From NCBI GenBank assembly GCA_041686955.1, contig JAWLCV010000019.1:1-58438 (forward strand): a DNA stretch of 58,438 bases. The letters are read 5' to 3'. A program made the position numbers and the translations under genes. The notes under the pieces were generated by a model. The model made no database searches and was not told the origin of the DNA. It saw only the letters and a list, made by a program, of their open reading frames with translations. Source of the DNA: UBA7803 sp041686955 (GTDB lineage: Bacteria > Pseudomonadota > Gammaproteobacteria > Pseudomonadales > Azotimanducaceae). Of the stretch, positions 9,776-19,758 are shown one piece after another (the first letter of the stretch is position 1; every line of letters begins with the position of its first letter).

Positions 9776-11671
9776 ATGCACGTTCTCAACACCGCTGTCG
9801 GTCGCTACGGCTTCGCCCTCTTGATGCTGGCGGCCGCAGTGCTGGCGCGCTGGGCGTTCGATCCCCTGCTCGGCGACTACGCTCCACTGATGACCTTCAT
9901 CGTCGCCGTTGCGTGCACGGGATTGTCAGTCGGAGCCGGTCCGGCCGCCGTGTGCGCCGTGCTGGGATGGCTCGTCGCCGGTTACGCGTTCATGCCGCCC
10001 CGCGGTACGCTGACGGTGGCGGACCGGGGACAATGGCTGAGCCTCATGCTCTACTTTCTGAGCTGTGGGGTGATCGTCGCGCTGGCGGTGAACCTGCGAC
10101 GCAGCAAAAGGCGGCTGGAGCGCGTGCTGACCACCCTGGAACGGGACATGGTGGAGCGGGATCACGCGGAGGCGGCGCTGCGGGAAAGCGAGGCCCGGCT
10201 GCAAGCCATCATCGACAACTCGCCCCTCGTGCTGTTCATCAAGGATCTGCAGGGCCGCTACCTGATGGCCAACCGCAGCTATCTGGAGCTTTTCGACACC
10301 ACTGCCGACGACCTGCTGGGCCTCACGGATCACGACCGGTTTCCGGAATCCGTGGCGGACGAGTACCGGGCCAACGACCTCGAGGTCATCGAGTCCGGCG
10401 AGCCCCACGAGTTCGAGGAGACCGCCGTGTTCCACGGCGTGGAGCACAGTTACGTGACGGTGAAGTTTCCGCTGCGGGACAAGCGCGGCATCTACGCCGT
10501 GTGCGGGATCTCCGCCGACATCACCGACCAGAAGCGCCAGCAGCAGGCGCTCATGGAGATCGACCGGCGCAAGGACGAGTTCCTCTCCATGCTCGCCCAC
10601 GAGCTGCGGAACCCGCTGGCGCCCATCGTCAGCGCGGTGGAGCTCATGCGTCTCGAGCCCGTGGAAACCGAGCATTGCCGACGGGCGATGGATGTGATCA
10701 GCCGGCAAACCGCTCACCTCACCCGCCTGGTCGACGACCTGCTGGACATCGCGCGCATCAACACCGGCCGCATCCGCCTGCAGCGACAGGTGGTGAACGT
10801 GGTCGAGCTCGCCCGCCAGTCCGCGGAGAACCTGGCGCCGCGCTTCGCGGCGCGGGGCATCGACTTCACCACATCCTTGCCGGCCGAGCCTTTGCCGGTG
10901 CATGCCGATGCGAGCCGGGTGGTTCAGGTCATCGACAACCTGCTCGACAACGCGGCCAAGTACACCGATCCCGGCGGGCGGGCCAGCCTGGTGCTCGAGC
11001 GCTGCGGCGATCGGTGCGTCCTGCGGGTCCGGGACACGGGCATGGGGATCGAGGACCCCCATCTGTCACGCATCTTCGACCTGTTCGAGCAGGAGGAATC
11101 GAGCCTCGACCGCGCGAGCGGCGGGCTGGGTCTGGGGCTGCATCTGGTCAAGCGGATGGTGGAAAAGCACGGCGGCCACGTCGAGGCGCACAGTGAAGGG
11201 CGGGGCCGGGGCAGCGAGTTCACGGTCTGGCTGCCCCTGGTGGCGGGCGAGGCCGGGCCCAACCTGCAGCCGGAGTCGGCGGCGACGCCAGCGGTGAGCG
11301 GCGGGCAGCGGATCCTGATCGTGGAGGACAACGCCGACGCCGCCACCTCCCTGTGCGCGCTGCTGGGGGCGCTGGGGCACGAGGTTCGGATCGCCGCGGA
11401 TGGGCGGGAGGGCGTGAGCGCCGCCGAGGATTTCCAGCCCGAGCTGGCGCTCGTGGACCTGGGCCTGCCCGGTATCGACGGCTACGAGGTGGCGCGGCGG
11501 CTGCGTACCCGCTTCGGACGATCCATGCGGCTGGTGGCCCTCACCGGGTACGGGCAGCCGGAGCACCGTGCCTGGGCCCGCGAGGCCGGCTTCGACGCGC
11601 ATCTGGTGAAACCCGCATCACTGCAGGCCCTGAACCAGGTGCTGAACGACCTGGGCACCGAGCCGTGCTGA
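9776..11671 (+). CDS. Hybrid sensor histidine kinase (DUF4118-type membrane domain, PAS, HisKA, HATPase, receiver)
   Basis: 631 residues. Four hydrophobic helices in the first ~100 residues resemble the KdpD-type (DUF4118) membrane domain, including the AFMPPRGTL loop. A coiled linker and a PAS domain (about 135-260) follow, then a HisKA domain with phospho-acceptor H275 in MLAHELRNPL and an HATPase domain (NLLDNAAKYTDPGG; GLGLGLHLVKRMVE). The C-terminal receiver carries D561 in VDLGLPGIDG. The receiver has no attached output domain, so signal must pass to a separate partner. The stop overlaps the probable GTG start of modA, implying co-translation with the molybdate transporter. Confidence 0.92.
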   Translation: MHVLNTAVGRYGFALLMLAAAVLARWAFDPLLGDYAPLMTFIVAVACTGLSVGAGPAAVCAVLGWLVAGYAFMPPRGTLTVADRGQWLSLMLYFLSCGVIVALAVNLRRSKRRLERVLTTLERDMVERDHAEAALRESEARLQAIIDNSPLVLFIKDLQGRYLMANRSYLELFDTTADDLLGLTDHDRFPESVADEYRANDLEVIESGEPHEFEETAVFHGVEHSYVTVKFPLRDKRGIYAVCGISADITDQKRQQQALMEIDRRKDEFLSMLAHELRNPLAPIVSAVELMRLEPVETEHCRRAMDVISRQTAHLTRLVDDLLDIARINTGRIRLQRQVVNVVELARQSAENLAPRFAARGIDFTTSLPAEPLPVHADASRVVQVIDNLLDNAAKYTDPGGRASLVLERCGDRCVLRVRDTGMGIEDPHLSRIFDLFEQEESSLDRASGGLGLGLHLVKRMVEKHGGHVEAHSEGRGRGSEFTVWLPLVAGEAGPNLQPESAATPAVSGGQRILIVEDNADAATSLCALLGALGHEVRIAADGREGVSAAEDFQPELALVDLGLPGIDGYEVARRLRTRFGRSMRLVALTGYGQPEHRAWAREAGFDAHLVKPASLQALNQVLNDLGTEPC

Positions 11672-12441
11672 GATGGGGAGGCCCGAGGGCTGCGGCACTG
11701 CCGCTGATGACCCTTCTCGTCGGCGTGGCGCTGTGGCCGGGTTGCTCTCGGGCGGCTGAAGCGGTGGTTGCCGTGGCCGCCAACTTCGCCGGCGTGATGG
11801 AACGCCTGGAAGCGGATTTCGAAGCCGAGACCGGGCATCGGCTCACGGTGACTCCCGGATCGACGGGCAAGCTGTACGCGCAGATCCGCCACGGCGCGCC
11901 GTTCGACGTGTTCCTGGCCGCCAACCAGCGTCATCCGGCAGAGCTGGAGCAGGCGGGCGTGGCGGTGGAGGGCTCCCGTTTCACCTACGCCGTCGGGCGC
12001 CTCACCCTGTGGAGTCGCGACCCGCAACGGCTCACGGGCGACGGCGCGGCCATCCTGCGTGCCGGCGACTTCCGCCGGCTGGTCATGGCCAACCCGGAGC
12101 TCGCGCCGTACGGCGAGGCGGCCCGGGAAACGCTGGAAGCTCTGGGGCTCGACGAAACGCTGAGCGACCGGATCGTGCGCGGCGAGAACGTGGGCCAGGC
12201 CTACGCCCTGGCGGCCACCGGCAACGCGGAGCTGGCTTTCGTGGCGCTCTCTTACGTGCTGGCCGGCCGCGCGGCGGGCAGCCGTTGGGACGTGCCGCCG
12301 CAGCTTCACGAGCCCATCCGCCAGGATGCGGTGCTGCTGCGCCGTGGCGAGGGCAACGCCGCTGCACGCGACTTCCTCGCGTACCTCTGCCGGCCCGACG
12401 TGCAGGCGGTCATGGTGGATTACGGCTACACGCCGCGGTGA
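11665..12441 (+). CDS. modA: Molybdate ABC transporter, periplasmic binding protein ModA
   Basis: 258 residues from the GTG at 11665, which overlaps the kinase stop. That start gives a full signal peptide (basic MLRWGGPR, hydrophobic core, cleavage near SRAAEA). The ATG at 11707 would leave the peptide without a basic end. The mature protein opens with VVAVAANFAGVMERL and contains PGSTGKLYAQI and GAPFDVFLAAN, standard ModA ligand-binding segments, and ends with the typical AVMVDYGYTPR. It captures molybdate or tungstate for ModBC. First of three overlapping modABC genes. Confidence 0.93.
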   Translation: MLRWGGPRAAALPLMTLLVGVALWPGCSRAAEAVVAVAANFAGVMERLEADFEAETGHRLTVTPGSTGKLYAQIRHGAPFDVFLAANQRHPAELEQAGVAVEGSRFTYAVGRLTLWSRDPQRLTGDGAAILRAGDFRRLVMANPELAPYGEAARETLEALGLDETLSDRIVRGENVGQAYALAATGNAELAFVALSYVLAGRAAGSRWDVPPQLHEPIRQDAVLLRRGEGNAAARDFLAYLCRPDVQAVMVDYGYTPR

Positions 12442-13104
12442 CCCTGCCGGACCTGTCATCGCTGTGGCTCTCCTTGTACCTGGCCGCGGTCACCACGGTG
12501 ATTCTGCTCGTCCTCGGAACGCCGCTCGCCTGGTGGCTGGCGCGCACTGGGTCCCGTCTGAAGCCGGTGGTCGAAGCGGTCACCGCCATGCCCCTGGTAT
12601 TGCCGCCGACGGTGCTGGGCTTCTATCTGCTGGTGGTGCTGAGCCCGGATGCGCCGCTGGGCCGGCTATGGGTCGAGGTCACCGGCGGGACCCTCACGTT
12701 CTCGTTCGCCGGCCTGGTGTTGGCATCGGTGATCTACTCGCTGCCGTTCACGGTGCAGCCCCTGGAAAGCGCATTCGAGACATTGGGACGGGCTCCACTG
12801 GAGGCGGCCGCGAGCCTCGGGGCCTCGCCCACGGACGCGTTCGTCAACGTGGCCGCGCCACTGGCGGCCCGCGGATTCCTCACCGCGGCGGTGCTGACCT
12901 TCGCACACACCGTGGGAGAGTTCGGCGTCGTGCTGATGGTGGGCGGCAACATCCCGGGCGAGACCCGGGTGGTTTCCATCGCCATCTACGAGTACGTGGA
13001 GACCCTGCGCTATGCGGAGGCGCACGTTCTGGCGGCGGGGTTGCTGGTGTTCTCCTTCGCGCTGCTGATGGCCGTGTACGCGATCAACCGAAGGTATCCG
13101 TTGC

Positions 13105-13115
<11 letters not shown>
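12438..13115 (+). CDS. modB: Molybdate ABC transporter permease ModB
   Basis: 225 residues from a GTG that overlaps the modA stop by 4 bp. Five or six hydrophobic helices are visible. The permease EAA loop, which contacts the ATPase, is the segment EAAASLGASPTDAFVNVAAP. PLVLPPTVLGFYLL and TFAHTVGEFGVVLMVGGNIPG are characteristic ModB segments. It forms the inner-membrane channel that works with ModA and ModC. Its 3' end overlaps modC by 11 bp. Confidence 0.95.
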
Positions 13116-14214
<1,099 letters not shown>

Positions 14215-14251
14215 TGCATTCAGATGCTGGAGCGTAACGACAGCGATTGAG

Positions 14252-14851
14252 TCAGCGCGTCGTGACGGCGGCCGTGGACATCACGTCGGCGTACTTGAGC
14301 CCCAGGTCCCGCAGGTTGGCGGCGTGGGCCGCGGCATCCCGGTCCCCCACGGCATCTTCCACGACCACGGTGCGGTAGTCGTGCTGCAGCGCGTCCACGG
14401 CGCTGGCGCGCACGCACCCGCTGGTGGTGAAGCCCGCCACCACCACCGTGTCGACTTCGGCGTCCTGTAGCCAACGCTGAAGCCGGGTCCGATGGAAGCA
14501 GGACGCGTAGGCTTTCTCGAACACGCGGTCGCCGGGGTTCGCGTGCAGCCGCGGGTCCAGCCGAACCCACGGGGTGCCCGTAGCGAGTTGGTTCAGCGCG
14601 GGCAGCTTGTTCCGGAACACGGGCGCTTCGGCCGCGGTGTGGTAGACCACCGTGGAGAAGAACACCGGCCAGCCGTGGCTGTGGGCGTGATCCAGCAATA
14701 CGTTGATGCGGGCGATTTCCGGCGTGAAATCGGCGCCCAGCGGCGAGGCGGGATCGGTGAAGCCGACGGAGGCGTCCACCACCAGCAGCGCGGGCCTCTG
14801 GCCCAGACCCGTGGATTCGCTGGTGAGTGCCGCCACGGCAGGCTGCGTCAA
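14252..14851 (-). CDS. Isochorismatase-superfamily amidohydrolase, N-carbamoylsarcosine amidase-like
   Basis: 199 residues from a TTG start that overlaps the hyuB stop (TTGA); a GTG 15 bp further in is an alternative. The cysteine-hydrolase triad is visible as D26 (LLVVDASVGF), K113 (FEKAYASC) and C146 (TTSGCVRAS). Relatives include N-carbamoylsarcosine amidohydrolase, which acts after N-methylhydantoinase in creatinine breakdown. As the last gene of a CoA-transferase/lyase/hyuAB operon, it is well placed to remove a carbamoyl or amide group after ring opening by HyuAB. The exact substrate is an inference. Confidence 0.85.
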   Translation of the reverse strand: MTQPAVAALTSESTGLGQRPALLVVDASVGFTDPASPLGADFTPEIARINVLLDHAHSHGWPVFFSTVVYHTAAEAPVFRNKLPALNQLATGTPWVRLDPRLHANPGDRVFEKAYASCFHRTRLQRWLQDAEVDTVVVAGFTTSGCVRASAVDALQHDYRTVVVEDAVGDRDAAAHAANLRDLGLKYADVMSTAAVTTR

Positions 14852-16728
14852 TTGACGGCAGTGCCGCGACGGCGACGGAACACCGGCGGCGCAGGCGGCT
14901 CGAGCCCCGTTTCCTCGCGGCAGCGGGCCTTGATCTCGTCGATGCTGCCGCCCTGGTCGAACAGCTTGGTCTCCCGCCGCTCGGCGGCGAGGTCGGCGCG
15001 CAGGCGTTCGGTGGCGGCTTCGTTCACCCGCCCGGCGGCGTCGCAGACCACGCCGTAACGGCGCGCTCCTTCCACCGTCACCAGCCCCCGGGCCACGTCC
15101 CGGCCCACCCGGTCGGGCTCGCGCTGATAGGGGTCGCCGGCGCCGCCGCCGCCCCAGGTGTTGAAGTACAGCACGTCGCCTTCGCGCACCTGAATGCGGT
15201 CGCACTTGGACGGCAGGCGCTCCTCCGTGCCGTCGGCGCGTACCAGCAGCTTGCTGCCGCGCCCGCCGGGGAGGCCGCCGTTGACGCCCCAGGGGAAGGT
15301 GAGCCAGCGGTCGTCGTGGATGGAGATCTGGCCGTCCTCGAGGAACCGATAGGCCATACGGATGCCGTTGCCGCCGCGGTTCTTTCCCGGGCCGCCGGAA
15401 TCGGGAATGGTCTCGTAAACTTCGATGCGCAGCGGAAAGTAGGCCTCGATGTACTCGTTGGGCACGTTGGTGAAGCCGGGCCAGAGGCTGTGACCATCGG
15501 GACCGTCACCCATGGGCCGGCCGGGGATTCCGCCGAAGCCGATCTGGAACAACTGATACCACTGGTCGTTCTTGTCGTAGCCGGAGTACATGAGGTGGGG
15601 ACTGTCGGAGAAGCCGGCGGCGCACAGGAACTCAGGGCTGCCCTGGCCCAGAAGCCCCGAGATCACGTCGAAGATCCGGCCCAAAGCGTGGGTGCGGCAC
15701 GAGAGCGCCGCGGGCCTGCGGGGCTTCAGCAGGCAGCCCTCGGGGATGCGCACTTCCATCAGGTCGTAGAAGCCGTCGTTGAAGAGAATCTGCGGGTCGA
15801 ACACGGAGATCATGAACGTGCCGCAGAACATCTTGAACATTTCCTCGTTCAGGAGGAAGTTGATGGAGCCCGCGCTTTGCGGGTCGGTGCCGTCGAAGTC
15901 GAAGATCACCTTCTCGCCTTCCCGCCACATGGCGCAGCGGATCTTGTAGGGGCCGTAGCCCATGCCGTCGTCGCAGATGTAGTCCTCGAACACCTGCTTG
16001 GTTTCGGGAACGGTCTCGAGGATGAGCTGGCGCATGGCCCTGCGGTTGCGTTCGAGCAGGTTTTCCATGGCCGAATAGAACACGTCGTCGCCGAAGCGCT
16101 CGGCGATCTCGATGCAGCGCCGTTCGGCCATGTTGCAGGCGGCCATCACGCCGTTGAAGTCGCCCTTGTTCCAGTGGGGCATGCGGGAGTTTCTGAGCAC
16201 GATGGCGAGGATGTCTTCCTGCAGTTCCCCCTTGCGGTAGATCTTCACCGGCGGCACCGCCACGCCTTCTTCGAAGATCTCCTGGGCGTCGATGGGGAGC
16301 GAGCCCGGCACCTTGCCGCCGATGTCGGTCATGTGCCCGAAGTGGGCCGCCCAGCACAGGTGCCGGCCGTCCTTGAAGATGGGCTTCAGGACCAGCCAGT
16401 CGTTCAAGTGGCTCACGGCGGCCCCGCAGGAATAGGGGTCGTTGGTGAAGATCATGTCGCCTTCTTCGAGCGTGCCGTCGTAGGCCTGCATGAAGCCGTG
16501 GATGAACGAGCCGAACTGGCCCACCACCATCTTCCCATCCACGTTGGCGATCATGGGGAACGCGTCCCCCTGCTCGCGGATGCCCGGCGACATGGCGGTG
16601 CGGAACAGGGTGGCGTCCATCTCCTCCCGGGCATTGCGCAGGGCGTTCTCGATGATGTCCAGGGTGACCGGATCCACGTCCACGTTGGTGAACGGGGTGT
16701 CGTTGCGCGCAATGATGCTGGCTGGCAT
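14848..16728 (-). CDS. hyuB: Hydantoinase B / 5-oxoprolinase-type beta subunit
   Basis: 626 residues of the HyuB family, which pairs with HyuA in ATP-dependent N-methylhydantoinases, 5-oxoprolinases and, more distantly, acetone or acetophenone carboxylases. Recognisable segments are VDPVTLDIIENALRNAREEMDATLFRTAMSP (in part), FTNDPYSCGAAVSHLND, CWAAHFGHMTDIGG and SGGTD-like glycine-rich turns near the C-terminus (GGPGKNRGGNG). The hyuA stop lies 10 bp upstream and the amidase-like gene overlaps the 3' end. It should form the catalytic heteromer with the adjacent HyuA. Confidence 0.93.
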   Translation of the reverse strand: MPASIIARNDTPFTNVDVDPVTLDIIENALRNAREEMDATLFRTAMSPGIREQGDAFPMIANVDGKMVVGQFGSFIHGFMQAYDGTLEEGDMIFTNDPYSCGAAVSHLNDWLVLKPIFKDGRHLCWAAHFGHMTDIGGKVPGSLPIDAQEIFEEGVAVPPVKIYRKGELQEDILAIVLRNSRMPHWNKGDFNGVMAACNMAERRCIEIAERFGDDVFYSAMENLLERNRRAMRQLILETVPETKQVFEDYICDDGMGYGPYKIRCAMWREGEKVIFDFDGTDPQSAGSINFLLNEEMFKMFCGTFMISVFDPQILFNDGFYDLMEVRIPEGCLLKPRRPAALSCRTHALGRIFDVISGLLGQGSPEFLCAAGFSDSPHLMYSGYDKNDQWYQLFQIGFGGIPGRPMGDGPDGHSLWPGFTNVPNEYIEAYFPLRIEVYETIPDSGGPGKNRGGNGIRMAYRFLEDGQISIHDDRWLTFPWGVNGGLPGGRGSKLLVRADGTEERLPSKCDRIQVREGDVLYFNTWGGGGAGDPYQREPDRVGRDVARGLVTVEGARRYGVVCDAAGRVNEAATERLRADLAAERRETKLFDQGGSIDEIKARCREETGLEPPAPPVFRRRRGTAVN

Positions 16729-16738
16729 GGCGGGTCTC

Positions 16739-18814
16739 CTATGCGCTGGGCCGGATCAGCAGGTTGCCCAGCGGGTCCACTTCGGCTTCGTGGCCGGGCA
16801 GGATCAGGGTGGTGGAGTCCATTTCCGTGACCACCGCCGGGCCCGGAACGACGTGTCCCGGCGCCAGCCGGGCACGGTCGTAGATTCTGGCCGCGTGCTC
16901 GCGGCCGTCGGCGAAGATGGTGTGGTCGGCCGTCACCGCCGCTTCCACGTCACCGGCGGCCTGGGTGATGGCCTTCGCCCGCACGTTGGCCGCCGGGCCC
17001 TGCACCACGGAGCGCAGGTTCACGAACTCCTTCTCGGCGTCGAGGGCGAACGTGAAGAGCTGCTCGTGCAGGGCGTCGAAGCGTTCGGCGATGCCGGCGA
17101 AGCCGCGCTCCGCAAGCTCCGCTTCCGAGGTGTCGATGGTGAGCACCAGTCCCTGCCCGCTGTAGCGCAGGTCCGCCTGGTACTGGGTACTGATCTGGTC
17201 GTCCGCCAGGTGCGCGCCTTCGCGGCCGGCCTGCTCGGCCAGCAAGGCGCCCCGGGCATCGGCGTCCAGGGCCCGCAGCTCCTCTAGGATCTGGTTCACC
17301 TCCACCTGGACCAGCTTGCCGATGAAGGTGCGCGAGGCTTCGGCCCGCAATCGGGTGGTGGCGTCGCCGTAAGCGCACAGCACCCCCGGCCCCGGCGGAA
17401 TGATGACCGGCCAGGCGCCGGTGAGGATGCCCAGCGCGTTGGCGTGCAGCGGACCGGCGCCGCCGAAGGCGATGAGTGCGAAGTTGCGCGGATCGTAACC
17501 CTTCTCCACGGAAACCAGCCGCAGGGCGCCGAACATGTTCTCGTTGACGATCTTGATGATGCCTTCGGCGGCCTGCTGGAGGGTCAAGCCCATGGCGTCG
17601 GCCACTTGCTGGACAGCGCGTTCCGCCAGCTCGCGGCTGATTTCCATGTCGCCGCCCAGCCGCGCCGAGGCGGGCAGGTAACCCAGCACCACGTTGGCGT
17701 CGGTGACGGTGGGTGCGGTTCCGCCCTTGGCATAAGCGGCGGGACCGGGCACGGCCCCGGCGGAGTCCGGGCCCACCCGCAACGCGCCGGTGAGCTCGGG
17801 CACGTAGGCGATGGAGCCGCCCCCGGCCCCCACCGTACGCACGTCCACCGAGCTGGCGCGCACGTTGACGTCCCCCACGGTGGTCTCCCGGCGCACAAGA
17901 GCCTGACCGTTTTCCACCAGCGAGACGTCCGTGGAGGTGCCGCCCATGTCGAAGGTGAGCAGGTTCCGGTACCCCGCCTGCTCACCGATCCACAAGGCGC
18001 CGGTGACCCCCCCGGCCGGTCCGCTCATCAGCAGGTTCACCGGAAACCGGGTGGCGGCGGCCGCGGTGGATAGGCCGCCGTCGGAGCGCAGGATGGAAAG
18101 CCGGGTGCCGTTCATCCGGGCGTCGAGCTCGCGCTGCAGATTGTCGATGTAGGTCGCCACCTCCGGCCGGACGTAGGAGTTCGCCACGGTGGTGATGGTC
18201 CGCTCGTACTCCTGCATCTCCGGGATCACCTCACAGGAGATGGATACCGGGACATCGGGCATGATCTCGGCCGCCAGCTCCGCCACCCGGCGTTCGTGGT
18301 CGCCATTGGTGAAGCTGTTGATGAGGGAGACGGTGAGGGCCTCGATTCCCTGGCTCTTCAGCGCTTCCAGGGCGGCGCGGGTGGCAGCTTCGTCCAGAGG
18401 CTCCACCACCGAGCCGTCGGCGCCGATGCGCTCGGGAATCTCCCGGGTGCACTCGAGCGGTGCCATGGGCTCGGACTTGTCGTAGATGACCCAACCGCCC
18501 AGCCCCCCGGGAACGTAGGAACGGGCGATCTGCAGGATCTGCCGGTAGCCGCGGGTGGTGACGAGCCCCACCCGGGCGCCGCGGCCGGTAAGTACGGCGT
18601 TGGTGGCTACCGTGGTGCCGTGAGTCACGTGGCTGATGTCGGCCGGATCCACCCCCGCCTGCTCGCACACGCGGGCGATGCCGTTCAGCACCCCAATGGA
18701 CGAATCCTCCGGCGTGGAAGGCACCTTGGCGGTGTGGATGGTGCCGCTGCCGGTTTCGATCAGGAGCACGTCGGTGAACGTGCCCCCCACGTCTACGCCC
18801 AGCTTGTAGTCCAT
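16739..18814 (-). CDS. hyuA: Hydantoinase A / 5-oxoprolinase-type ATPase subunit
   Basis: 691 residues. The N-terminal actin-fold ATP site is LGVDVGGTFTDVLLIE; further motifs are THGTTVATNAVL, SGPAGGVTGALWIG, TFDMGGTSTDVSL and GAGGGSIAYV. The ATG at 18814 follows GGGGGAC; no upstream in-frame start is better. It phosphorylates the cyclic amide substrate so that the ring can be opened by the HyuAB complex. It shares only family-level similarity with the second HyuA at 25897-28026, so the two pairs probably act on different substrates. Located downstream of the lyase gene (29-bp gap) in the same operon. Confidence 0.94.
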   Translation of the reverse strand: MDYKLGVDVGGTFTDVLLIETGSGTIHTAKVPSTPEDSSIGVLNGIARVCEQAGVDPADISHVTHGTTVATNAVLTGRGARVGLVTTRGYRQILQIARSYVPGGLGGWVIYDKSEPMAPLECTREIPERIGADGSVVEPLDEAATRAALEALKSQGIEALTVSLINSFTNGDHERRVAELAAEIMPDVPVSISCEVIPEMQEYERTITTVANSYVRPEVATYIDNLQRELDARMNGTRLSILRSDGGLSTAAAATRFPVNLLMSGPAGGVTGALWIGEQAGYRNLLTFDMGGTSTDVSLVENGQALVRRETTVGDVNVRASSVDVRTVGAGGGSIAYVPELTGALRVGPDSAGAVPGPAAYAKGGTAPTVTDANVVLGYLPASARLGGDMEISRELAERAVQQVADAMGLTLQQAAEGIIKIVNENMFGALRLVSVEKGYDPRNFALIAFGGAGPLHANALGILTGAWPVIIPPGPGVLCAYGDATTRLRAEASRTFIGKLVQVEVNQILEELRALDADARGALLAEQAGREGAHLADDQISTQYQADLRYSGQGLVLTIDTSEAELAERGFAGIAERFDALHEQLFTFALDAEKEFVNLRSVVQGPAANVRAKAITQAAGDVEAAVTADHTIFADGREHAARIYDRARLAPGHVVPGPAVVTEMDSTTLILPGHEAEVDPLGNLLIRPSA

Positions 18815-18843
18815 GTCGTCCCCCGTGTCGTTTCGGTCCCGCC

Positions 18844-19758
18844 TCAGGCAGCGCTCCGGCTCGCGCGCAGCCAGGGCAGGGTGCGTCCTCCCAGGTCGTG
18901 GCCCACCAGCGTGCGGGCCAGGTCGACCACCGAGAGCAGGCCGTCGAGGTCCACGCCGGTCTCGAAGCCGGCCTGATGCAGCAGGCTCACCAGATCCTCG
19001 GTGGCCAGATTGCCGGCGGCTCCGGGGGCGAACGGGCAGCCTCCCAGCCCGCCGATGCTGGCGTCGAACTTGCGGATGCCGCACTCCAGCGCCTGCCAGG
19101 CGTTGGCCAGCGCCAGTGCGCGGGTGTCGTGAAAGTGGGCCGAAAGCAGCGGTGCGCCGAAGGCCGCCACCAGCCGCAGGAACAGGGACTTGACCTGGGC
19201 CGGGTTGGCGGCGCCGATGGTGTCCGCGACGATGATTTCCGTGGCGCCATGCTCCAGCATCCGAGAGGCCAGGTCTTCCACCCGGGCTTCCGGAACGTGT
19301 CCCTCGTAGGGGCACTCCACGGCCACCGACACGTACGCCCGGCCGTTGAGCCCGTCGCGCTTCGCCTGCTCGAGGATCTCGCCGCACACCCGAACGGTGG
19401 TGTCCAGGTCCATGTTGATGTTCTTGAGGTTCATGGTGTCGGTGGCGGAAAGCACCACGGCGACCGAACGCAGGCCCGCCTCCCGGGCCAGCTCGTAGCC
19501 CTTCTGGTTGGGGATCAGCGCGGAGAAATCGGCGCTCTCCAGATCGAGGCCGGCCACCACCTCGGCGGCGCCGGCCATCTTCGGCACCGCCTTGGGGCTG
19601 ACGAAGCTGACCACCTCCACCGCCGGAATGCCCGCTGCCACCAGGGCACGGATCAGGCGGGCACGGTCCGCGGGGCTCACCGTGCCGGGATCGTTCTGCA
19701 GCCCGTCCCGGGGGCCGACGTCGTTGATGATCACCCGTTCTTTCGGCTCAACGCTCAT
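18844..19758 (-). CDS. Hydroxymethylglutaryl-CoA lyase-like aldolase
   Basis: 304 residues of the HMGL-like TIM-barrel family. The active-site motifs are NDVGPRDGLQND at the N-terminus, SAHFHDTRALALAN with the metal-binding histidines, and the C-terminal catalytic loop GLGGCPFAPGAAGN. The true enzyme splits 3-hydroxy-3-methylglutaryl-CoA into acetoacetate and acetyl-CoA, while relatives cleave citramalyl-CoA-type substrates. Its gene overlaps the CoA-transferase stop by 4 bp (ATGA), so transferase and lyase are coupled: a 3-hydroxy acid is probably first charged with CoA and then cleaved. Confidence 0.92.
   Translation of the reverse strand: MSVEPKERVIINDVGPRDGLQNDPGTVSPADRARLIRALVAAGIPAVEVVSFVSPKAVPKMAGAAEVVAGLDLESADFSALIPNQKGYELAREAGLRSVAVVLSATDTMNLKNINMDLDTTVRVCGEILEQAKRDGLNGRAYVSVAVECPYEGHVPEARVEDLASRMLEHGATEIIVADTIGAANPAQVKSLFLRLVAAFGAPLLSAHFHDTRALALANAWQALECGIRKFDASIGGLGGCPFAPGAAGNLATEDLVSLLHQAGFETGVDLDGLLSVVDLARTLVGHDLGGRTLPWLRASRSAA

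Noticed and set aside
11600..11712. Moco riboswitch or ModE site before modA
   Set aside because: modA starts inside the kinase gene and I see neither the conserved Moco aptamer features nor a ModE-like palindrome.
14827..16830. A 667-codon open frame on the plus strand opposite hyuB, and similar long antisense frames (for example 5148-6476, 7721-9139, 25684-28239)
   Set aside because: These are by-products of very high GC in codon position three. Their translations are low in recognisable motifs and mirror well-supported genes on the other strand.
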